Below are positions 25,634 to 36,400 of a stretch of DNA of 64,000 nt, piece by piece. A model generated the notes under the pieces. It did not search any database. It worked only from the letters and a program-made list of their open reading frames with translations, and had not been told where the DNA came from. The DNA lies in contig OY727095.1 of NCBI GenBank assembly GCA_963402885.1, positions 18,419,001 to 18,483,000 on the forward strand, given 5' to 3'. Position 1 is the stretch's first letter; each line of letters opens with the position of its first letter. A program made the position numbers and the translations under genes. The DNA comes from Antedon bifida (Eukaryota; Echinodermata; Crinoidea; Comatulida; Antedonidae).

Positions 25634-25669
25634 CATAGAGATATTATAGTTCACTATAATATCTCTATG
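25634..25669. repeat. Perfect 16-bp-arm hairpin with TTCA loop
   Basis: CATAGAGATATTATAG, the loop TTCA, then the exact reverse complement. A further TTTAAA-type extension with one bulged base lengthens the stem to about 23 bp. Unlike a terminator, it has no U tract. It lies next to the LINE fragment starting near 25680. Confidence 0.85.
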
Positions 25670-25679
25670 GTTTAAATAA

Positions 25680-26275
25680 CTAAATAAAAAGTAAATTATC
25701 TATATCTTTTAAAAGAAAATTATTTGTAGATCCTTTAATTATTGGCTTATAGTAAAGAAACAAAATTGATAATGATTTTATTGGTATTAAAGAAATTCTA
25801 ACAAGCAAAAACTTATCACTAGAAGTAAAAATGAGACTATTCAATGTATACATCAGAAGCATATTCATGTACAACTCAGAATTATGGACAATAACCAAAA
25901 AACAAGAGGACGAAATTGACTGTTTTTTTTTTAAATTATAAAAATTAAGTGGCCGTACACAATCAGAAATATAGAACTATACAGCAGAATGAAAGAACTA
26001 AAATGGTTAAACATAATAAGGAAAAGAAAATACAAATAGACCGGACATATGCTAAGGCTTCCGATGGACACTCCAGCCAAATTAGCGTTGACAGAATCCA
26101 TTCGAAAAGTTGGCAGACCAAAACTACCTGGATAGGAAACATAAACAAAGAACTCAAAAAAGCAAATACATCGATCGCAAAGTTAATGACAGACCATCAG
26201 ACCACCAAAAGAGAGTCATGGAAACGATTAGCGTACGCAATGTCTACCCAAGACGAATAGTGTAACGAATGATGA
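25680..26275 (+). mobile_element. Non-LTR LINE 3' end (RT C-terminus), degraded
   Basis: One frame reads VKMRLFNVYIRSIFMYNSEL then WTITKKQEDEID. Another reads HMLRLPMDTPAK and RKVGRPKLPG, the usual GHxxRM...RGRPKxxW end region of endonuclease-RT LINEs. Frames are shifted and interrupted. The element ends near a GATGATGATG microsatellite typical of LINE 3' ends. Confidence 0.75.
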
Positions 26276-26754
26276 TGATGCCTTCAATTATTGCCTTATA
26301 AAGAAATCAAATTGACAAAAAATATCAATCAATAGATAATGATCGAAAGCTTCTTTTTTTAAATACAACTGAACAAATACTTCCACTATCTTAACCCCAA
26401 AAACATATGACATTAATACAATATTTATGATTACACAATTTTAAACTTAATTAAAAAATATAACAGAATAATTTACATAAACATATGGTTTAAAATAAAA
26501 TAGTATTTACTGAAAATATGTGCTTAGGCCTAACTATAATTGGATTTACAGTATAACAGATATATAATTTAGTGCATTAAACAAGTTTTATAATTATTGC
26601 TTATGCCACGTCATTCATCATTTGCATTTTCTTTAGTTTTTGCTCTTCTTTTTTCTGTTGATTGTTCAGCGCTTAGAAGCGTCCTGCATTTTGCGCTATA
26701 GTAAATTGAACATTATTATTATTATCATTGTTTAAAAATTAGTAAAATGTAAGA

Positions 26755-27080
26755 TAAAAGATATATTGTCCCCTAAACATTTTTTTTTTTCCACATTTTT
26801 TGTTGAATATGCCATTTTAATGTCACATATTAATAGTTATTCACTTTGACCAAAAGCTGGATTGAAAAAAATGTAAATTAAAAGCAAAACATACTTAAAT
26901 TGTCTGTCAGACAATGAATGGTATTTGGTTAAAATTAACCTTCTTTTGTCTTTTTATAAGTGAAATAATTTTTTGTTTTGGTTTTTTTTTACAGAAGAGA
27001 ATAACTTTATTAAAACTGCAAAATGGCCTATTTAAAGTCAGATTTTATTAATCTTCTTTTTTCATGTTTTTGGGGACATT
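26755..27080. mobile_element. TTAA-type MITE, copy 3
   Basis: AGATATATTGTCCCC at 26759 and, inverted, AATGTCCCC ending near 27078 bracket AT-rich DNA. The interior (GTTATTCACTTTGACC, TGTCTGTCAGACAATG) matches the copy at 10786-11110 read in the opposite orientation. Flanking TTAA is not preserved. Confidence 0.7.
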
Positions 27081-27400
27081 AAAATAGAACATAGATACAT
27101 AAATTACAGTTTGATTAATATGAATGTTTATTAAACTGGATACCAGCCAATTTAATACTGTATTTAACATTAACCTAACAAATTCTAAAAATAGAATTAC
27201 CATTGGGTTCCTCATTACTGGTAGCTTCATATTTAAATATACAAATCAAAATAGCTTTAATTCAGCATCAATATTGCGGTCATTTAAAAAATTTCTTTCT
27301 AAAAGTTAAAATTTAGAATAAAAATAGCTGATATGAACTTTTATTTTAAAATTGTGCATAATGTAGAATAAACGCTTTTGGATAAAAATATAGATGGATC

Positions 27401-30400
27401 TTAATCTTTGTGGTTGGCTTTGGCGCTTGCAATTATTTTGCTGTATTCTAGTTGTTCTTCTCGAATCAGTTCACTTTTTACTCTGGCTCTTTTCAGTTGA
27501 CCATCCCTAATAAACAAATGAAAAAAAATAATTAAACCATCAGATTTTATATAGTGATACATAATTTAGCTTAATTAGATTAGATCAATCAGATTTCACC
27601 GCAACCAGGTTGGGTGTGAGACGTCAGGTTTGAATTTTGAATTCCCTGATTTCAGCAGAAAGATTTTAAAGTGTTGATATAACATAACTTTAACTAACTT
27701 TTTTCTATTTGTTGACCTTTTTCTCCATTATCTGTCTCACCAACATTTTTTGCAGTTTACTACATGATTATGGTTTATGTACATTGTCCATTATTATAGT
27801 ACAATAAAGATAAAATAAAACACTTTTTTCATAAGATTTCAGTTAAAATTCTTAATCCTTCCCTCAAGAGTTTAAAATTAGGAGGTAAATTTCATACCAT
27901 ACAAGGTCAACAAGTCCTCCCTTTTTGGCAATCTCTGCTTTGACTCTATTTGCAAATTCTGCAGCTTCTTCACCATCCTGTTGAAAAATATAAAACATTA
28001 TATAACACCTAAATAAATTCCTGTCACTTAATTGGACGATTGTGGGTCACATGACATGCAAAAGTATGTATTATTTAACAATCGTGTAATAGTACATTTT
28101 ATGTAAAAAAAAAATATATTCTTATATTCTCGCATAAGAACAAAAAAATCTGCGTGAATTCTAATATCAGCACTGTCTGTTCTGCGAACGGAAGCAGCGA
28201 CACGATCTCTCAATGATAATGACAAGAAATGTTATACTGTATTAAACAAATAAGGATGTTCGATGGTACAAATAATTTAATTCGGTGATATAGAATTTCA
28301 CCTTATGAAATTAGTTTTCATAAACATTCATTATTTGTATATTAATTTATATCTGTAAAGCATTACTAAAGAAAATATTTTGTTCCGGCTGGTGATATAT
28401 TGATTGTCTTCCAATAAATATTAGAATATATCTGAACAATTGTTTTATACGTACTTGTCTATACATTGGTGGAAGATACCAGACATCAGCTACAACTGCC
28501 CAACTTGTCATCATCATCAAGAGGTAATGCATACCAGAGAAACGACTACTGTTCCAAAATGCATCACCAAATCTTGAATCATACTAAACAACAAAACATA
28601 TTGACAAAAAAAAAGCAAATTAAATTACGCTGTTATCCCTACCACATCATTACTGTATTACAATTATCAAACCTAAAGAGCCAACAATATTGGCATGGGT
28701 TCGAGGCCGACTCGCTACTAGTTCTGATGGTGTAACAAGTCTTGGATAAGGACTATCAACTTAGGTCTTAGTGTACACAGTTACTGTATAACCCGTGTGC
28801 ACTTTAAAGCACCCAGTTCATTATATGAGACAAGTAGGGGGTTACCCCAGTGAACTGGTTCACAAAATAGCCCCAGTTCAGGAGGATTACCACCTAAGAC
28901 CGTGATTAATTTACTATTGGTAATCCCTTGTCACATGAGCCTAAAGACATTAAACAAAAAAATAACCAAAGGCAAGAACATCATTCTAAACTTTGGTGGG
29001 AAGAAAGTAAGGAGCATTTGATTAGTGAAGACAGACAACCAAACTATGTAGTGTAAATTCATCTCAAGTTGGGTTGTGTTTCCTTGCTTTGAGAGTTTTG
29101 ATGGCTTCTATGTCCAAATGACGACCAACAACACATCAATTGAAATGACCTAACTTTGTCCATATTTAGTATTATAAAATAGAATAAAATTATTATGAAT
29201 AAACATTGTACAAGCAATGAATGTGTGCAATGACAAACCTTAACAGCAGCTGGATATATCACACCACCAACATCAAAACTTCCTTTCTTGAACATCATTA
29301 CTGATGTATTATTGATACATGTACCTTTGGAAATAATAACAATTCATTTTTTATCAAAAAGATATAAAAAATTAATCGAAAGGTTAGTTGTATACAACGG
29401 ACTACAGATTTCTTCATCTTTAACGTTTCAAATTAATTAATTAAATTTCAGTATATCACCGGGCAGTTGATAAATTAATATTTGACATGAGTAAACATAA
29501 TTTATTTATAGACGGGTATGTATAATAAAATGATGGGAAAAATTGTTTTCCGAGTAATAAATTAAAAGGAAATTTCGTCTTCAACTGAATTAGTTTAAAA
29601 AATGTTGGACGTGCATTTTTGTTGTGGTGTCCTGTTCCATTTTCCCCTTTCAATCCTGACTTTCAATCAACGAGATAACAGGCACAGATTGTGTTGAAAC
29701 AATTTAGTCAATTAACTGTCAAATGTTGTTTATGCCCCCACAAAATAAACTAGAGGGTACTCCGAGAGTACAAACCTCCGCCTACTGTAAAATTCCCCTA
29801 CATAAAATGCCCCCTGAATATTTTTTTTTTTACATTTTTTTTTATTAGTTCTAATTGTAAATATGTTAACTGCACACTACAAAGTTGTGGATGACAGTGT
29901 GGTGTAATGGTTATGTATCCAGCCTCTCACATTGTTTACTCTACTGACGCACTGCACGCACGAGGAAACTTTATTAAGGGTAAAATATGAAACTACATTA
30001 TTGGAGCCTAAAATGCATAACGCATAAATATTGATTTCGATAAGATCATTCATTGAAGATACTATGTTTTTTTTTAATCTGAAAAGAGCACCCTTATCGA
30101 AAAATAGACAATCCCGGTAAATAGCCGACCGTCGGTTGTCGAGTCGTCGATCGTTTGTGCAGCGCAACAAGTGATAGTTTAGGTAGACTCCATCATCCAT
30201 ATGTCGTGTAACGTCTGTCTCTCTGTGCAGTCTACCTCTGCTATCTCCATCATATTGAAATAACAAAGAGACGCCTGGTACAACGAAACAAGTTGACAAA
30301 AATGGAGCTTGAAGTAAACAACATGATAACGAACAAAATAAAATGCTTGAAGATCGACAAATGGACCTTTTAGTTGGACTTTATGCTTTCGCCAAAATGA

Positions 30401-33400
30401 TTATTTTATTATCTATTTTATCATATGTCATAGCCAAAATGGCTAAAGTAGCCGTTTTATTTTTCGCCAATCTGGAAACGTTTTCGCCCATGGCGACTTA
30501 GCGATCGGCCAGTGCGAGCCCAGACAAACATACAGGGGTGAAAATATAACCTCCTTGGCGGAGGTAATAATAAATGTAAATCTAGTCTGAAGAACAAAAT
30601 GTAAAAAAAAAAAAAAAATACCTTCGGGGAAAATTAACATTGGTAATTTTCTTGCATCTTCAACATGTTCTTTTAACCTGAAATAAAAAATGTACAATTT
30701 TACATTCGGCATCAGGAGGTTGTATTACATATTTGTCACAAGGACAACATGGCCCAGTGACAAGGATGGGTGTACAAGATTTTTTTTTTTCGCTACAGTA
30801 ATCAAAGCAATGTACTTTATATGACCCAATCTAAAAGGAGGCCTGGGTATGAAATTTTACAAAAACAAGGGACTTGATTGCATTAAACATTTACCAAAAA
30901 AATTGATTATGGAATAGCTCTCCAGTGAACTTAAAGAAAATAAAATAAAAGAAGTTGTCATTGTCATCTATGGGTTGAAATTATACTTGAGTACTTCAAG
31001 TTACATACCTTTGTGTAACACCCCTTCTGTCTTGAATTTCAAATCTTTCAAACCATATATGGTCAGTTCCTGACCTACTTAAAGCTCGTTGAATTACACC
31101 AAATAAACCACCATGACTTTGACCAATCTAAACAAATGTTTTGGGAATTATTTCATATTATAACACATTGTATTCTTGCAATTTGATTGGCTAATTACGC
31201 ATTAAATTAGCCTTAATGAAAAAGTTATATCTACTGGTGATAATTAACGCCCTCTAATGTACTTTCAGCTTTCTGTAAAGATTTCGATAATTTTTGCCAC
31301 GCGACGTTTTTGATTGATTGCGTTCGGAAATCAATGTGTGTGTGGGCTGTCTATAACTGTTCTACTCTGCCTCTAAAGTTGTAGTATTGCCTTTTTTAAT
31401 GGCCTAACTTCCAAGCCTAGCATTACGTGGTAGGGTGGCCAGTTCCTTTCCATTGAATAGAACCCAGGTCAACTTTCTGTATGATAGTCAAGTGTCCTAA
31501 CCACTCGGCTACTGCAACTCTCTTACAAATTATAATATGGTTTTACTTGTAGAAAGGTATACTAATAGAACCTGGATATACTATCTGTTTTGTGTCCTAA
31601 CCACTTGGTACTGCAACTCTCTTACAAAATATAATAAATGAATATAATTTATATAAATAACAAATTGACTTACAAATGCATAGCAATTATCACTGGCAAG
31701 TACTAAAACGTCTATTGGTGAAGTGTGATTAGCAACACAAATACCACCACCTACAGCCCGATTATCTCTGAATTACAAGAAAAATATTGTTAAACATTCT
31801 AACATGTCCCGAGACAAGTACACAAATGTTTTTTACAGATAGCTATAGTAAATTCCTACATAAAAAAACACTAGATTTTTGTATACTTACCGGCCATGGT
31901 AGGTGATCATAGCTGAGAAACAGCGGCATAATATCCTATAGACGGTTAAACTTACATATTTATTAAGTATTTGTTTGAGGCTGGAATGAAAAAAAAAATT
32001 ATTTCAAATTCAAATTTTATTTGTTTTACATTAATTTATAACTATAAATTAAAAAGGGTGAGTGAGTGCTATGCAAGGCATAACATAGTTTTGATGATGC
32101 AGAGCCCTCCTAAAAAAGACACAAACCAAATGCTTCTCATTGGACAACAAAAGACCTCCTATGGACAATGTACAGTGTACAATCATTGCCTGCAATCAAT
32201 GATTTCACCTGCAGAGAGCAAGAGCTGTAAACTTGCCTAGGTTGTCTTAGGCCAAATGTTTTGTAGTCAAACAATGACCTTTTGGATCAGACAAGCAATG
32301 AGGCATGACTGGAGGCCAAATTGCTGTGCATAATACAAATAGCTGCTTTGCAGCAACAATGAAGATGATGATAATGGTGATGATAAAAATGATTATGGCA
32401 AGATGATCACGATAATAATAATGGTAAATGGTAAAGTTAGGTTTGCGGTACACCATGTATTTCCAAAAGGAAATAAAGTATGGTTGAGAATGTCTCAACA
32501 TTTTAGTTCTATTGAAGACGGTTGTAGCATTACAACCAAAATTAAATTAAACAACATCTGTGGTTATCATAAGGAGATTTGTAAATGAACGCTTAAAATA
32601 ATAATTCTGAAACCTACTTTGAATCTGGCATACATCCCAGTAATGTGGTAGATGTTATTAGATAAGATAATGCAAATACAGTCACGGCTAACCTAATAAT
32701 AATATTTAAAAAAATGATTTAGAATGTTTCTCTTCCAATTTAATATTTCTTCTATGCCAACTTCAAGTCAATGGCTACCAGATGTCTCTGTGAGACGGTT
32801 ATTTGAACCAGTACCAGTACCAATCAATTATATGATAAAAAAAAAGGCCTGGTCATATATTTTGTTTTTTGATGCAGGGCTTTACCATTAGGTATTGTAA
32901 CAATACATACCAATTTAATGAGAATATTATAATTTATACTGTATAACACCTAAATAAATTCCTGTCATTTGCGTTTAATAGTACTTTTTTTTAAATTTCG
33001 TGGATGAAAAAAATCTAGTATACAAATTACTGTGATATACAACAGCGCCACCTGTCGTCTGGCCTCAGTTTTTCATTTGTAAACACCACTGGAGGCAGCA
33101 ACACGCATGACGCGATATGCTCACAGCAGACGATAAGTTAGCAAAATGGCCGACTGCAGATTCTGTCAACACGAAAAGACAAATTAAATATGCCATCTGA
33201 AGGCTAGAGGCATTTTCACAAGCTTCAGGCACAACATTGGCAGAAGTAGAAAGGTTAAGCACGACAGAATTTGATTGTTTTTTGAGTCGATTCGGGGGTC
33301 TACGAACAAATGAATTGTATATACAAAGAAATCGATGCATGCGATTCGATATGGCCTAGGCCGACACTTCCACGATAAAAACGATGTGGATATAACCGAC

Positions 33401-36400
33401 AGTAAGGTCCTCAAAGAAAGTAATAAAACATACAAAGCCATGCTTGTTAAGATGGTAAAGGTGTAGTGCAACACAAACAAGCAGTGAGTGAAGAAGACAT
33501 GGGGAAATACTTGACTTTTTGGATATTAGAGTACACCAGATGGACTTCAAAATAAATTGATATTGATTTTACTTTGCTAACCGTGGTAGAGAGAACCTTC
33601 AAGGTATGTCGATTTCCAAGTTGAAGTAGATGACAACAAGTAATAAAAAGAAAAGTCTATGAGCTGTACTTTGTCTACAAAAATGTGTGAAGTTTCAGAA
33701 GACCAATCAAATAATCTGCCTCAGACGTATTGGCTTATGCCTTTCCTCTAGTCAAGGTGGACACTGGACGAGAGAAGCCCTTGATCAATGTTAGGACCAA
33801 TCAAGGTGCTTTAAACAGTCCTGGCTTTGTTTGTATCAAACCTGTTAGTGGCGGTAATTATCGCTGTTGGTTTCGATTGAATAAAATAAAATAATGCCAT
33901 TTCAGAATCTGAAACAATCCATATCAAAATCTTAAACTCTTAGTAGTGAATCTAATTAAAAATCACAGCACTTCCACGGACCAGTTACCTTTTTAAACAA
34001 GTAAAAATGCAATTAAAATACAGTTTTCCAAATAAATCTATTTACAGTAGTATGTTATAATATATGAGTTTATATGCAATGTAAATAATATGCACATGTT
34101 TAAAAAGCAATAAATCTTACTATGTTTCAAACATTTTCTTCAATCTGATTCAAATGACAGGAATTTATTTAGATGTTATATAAAACAAATAATTAATGTT
34201 TTATATTCGTGTAATGGTACAAATAATGGCACTTGGTGAATGATGAAAGGTTATAATATATAATAAAGGCTGAAATATCATCATTCACCTCATGTCATTA
34301 TTTGTACCATTACACTCATAACATTCATTATTTGTATAATAGCATATACAACTTGGAACAGTTAAATTTAATTGTTTGAAGGGATGTAAAATCAAACATT
34401 TTATTTGGCCTATTTGTAAATGAAATGTCATTCAAAAAATAATTACATTAGATATTGAGAATCTACTCTACCTTATTGGTAATAAAATAAAATAACGAAT
34501 CATGAATCCCATAACCCAAAGGATGGTCAGTCGCATACTGCAAAAGAAAAGAGAGATTGAACTACAACTCGTCAAAACACAAACAGAAAAAACATGTTTG
34601 TTATTAGGAACATAGATATATCACGCCTTAACTCGACGCAGTGTTTTACCACTTTAACACTTGGGAAACCCCATACTACTGTATTTCTGAAAGATGTAAA
34701 TGGCTCTTTTAAAAGTCAGTCAGTTTTAAGTCCTTATTACAGAAGAGAGTGCAGGGGAAGATTCAAGTGGGCCCCAGTCAGCCCAGGCACCCTCTAAATT
34801 TTAAAATCCTGGATCCACCACTGAAGTTAATTTTCTTGCAAAATGCTCAATGAGGGGCATTTTGTCTCTAGTATTTAAACCATCTGGGCGAACATAGTCA
34901 AATCCATGAGTGTGGAAAAGGGCAATAACTGAGTGCCTTAATACCAATACCATTTTCAATGAGATAACTATTTTTAGAAATTTATTTTTTACAAAATGTG
35001 TCGGATCAAGTACCTTAAATATTGATAATTCATATTGGTTCTTGTTAAAAGATTCCATGATGGTAATTCTGTCAAAAAAAATATCTGAATTATAATTTTA
35101 TGGAATTAATTTTATAACAAATTATAAACTGGGATGCACAGTGTGGGAAAACTGGCGCGGGATGACCAATAAAAATGACGGTCGACTTGTTCTCTGTCGT
35201 CAAGCATCACTATAGACCTTTATGTTGTAGTTTGACTAACACAGATTAGAACACAATAGAATTGTTATCAGTATGTTACAAATCCACAATGTAGTCAGAT
35301 AACAAAGAAGAAAACATTGTGACATGATTTATCAAAGCCTGATCACATTATTTAATGTGGTGTCTAGACTAAAGATATGTAATTATCAAACTTGCTACAG
35401 TACATTAATGTAGACCTCTTTGAGTCACCTCATAGCAATAAAGAAAAATTTAAAATCGCATTTTTTAAAGATATATTGTCCCTTTTTTTTAAAAAGGTTT
35501 TTGTTGAATATGCCATTTTAATGTCACATAATACTAATAAGTAATAGTTCACTTTTACCAAAAATTGGATTGACAAAAAAAGTTTTTTTTCTATCGAAGT
35601 GATTAACTTTATTAAAACTTCAAAATGGCCTATTCAATCAAGGTCTTTTTTTTTTAAATTAATTTTAATTTTTCATTTTTTTAACAAAGATAAAGAAACT
35701 GCTTCTATTTAATGCTCTCCAAGGTCAATTCAAAATATTACTGTATCATTAGATGAAATAATTAATTGTAGATGATAACATATATAACAACAATTTGTCA
35801 AACTTTATCTTTATCATTCATAAAATTACGAGAGATTTTATTTTGTAGATCAAAATTAAAACTCTTGAATATTCAATGCACATTGATTTTTCTATTGTAT
35901 TTATTGACCTTGTGTCCTGTTCATAAAGCACAGCTGATAACATCTACAGTATTGTACAAACTATACTGTGATAATACATCCCCTGGATTAATTCTAAATA
36001 GTAATAGTTTGATAGTAGAGTGGCCTGTGAAACTCTTCTGTTGGTAGACCATTCCCACATACCATTCTTTCAATAAACAAGATATGTACCAGAAAGTCTA
36101 ATAAATAGTGTGTCTCTGTGTTGCAACAAAATTCTGGAATAATTCCACTATTTTTTAAAAAACCATTACAGTATTTTGAAGATAATGTATGCAGTAGAAA
36201 TGCACACTTTAGATTTTTTTCTTCAGAAATTCAACTTTTACTAAAGACTACAGAAATATTATTGAGAAACAAAATTTTAAATTTTTAAAAGCCTTACCCT
36301 CTGCTGAAAATCTTTTGGTAACGTCATCATCAATTATTGCCTAAAACCAAATGAAACACATTGAAACTAATCAGTATTTTCTTTTTGTCACCATCGTTAT

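Noticed and set aside
29877-30299. 140-codon minus frame in a GPAT intron
   Set aside because: No domain recognised and it lies inside an inverted-repeat-ended element; not called as a gene.
31425-31535. Apparent tRNA-Ser/Leu gene on the minus strand
   Set aside because: Box A is good, but box B is degenerate and the acceptor stem does not close; treated as a SINE fragment.
34801-35058. 85-codon minus frame as a separate gene
   Set aside because: The real coding signal here is the 55-bp GPAT exon at 35014-35068 in a different frame (WNLLTRTN); the longer frame has no support.
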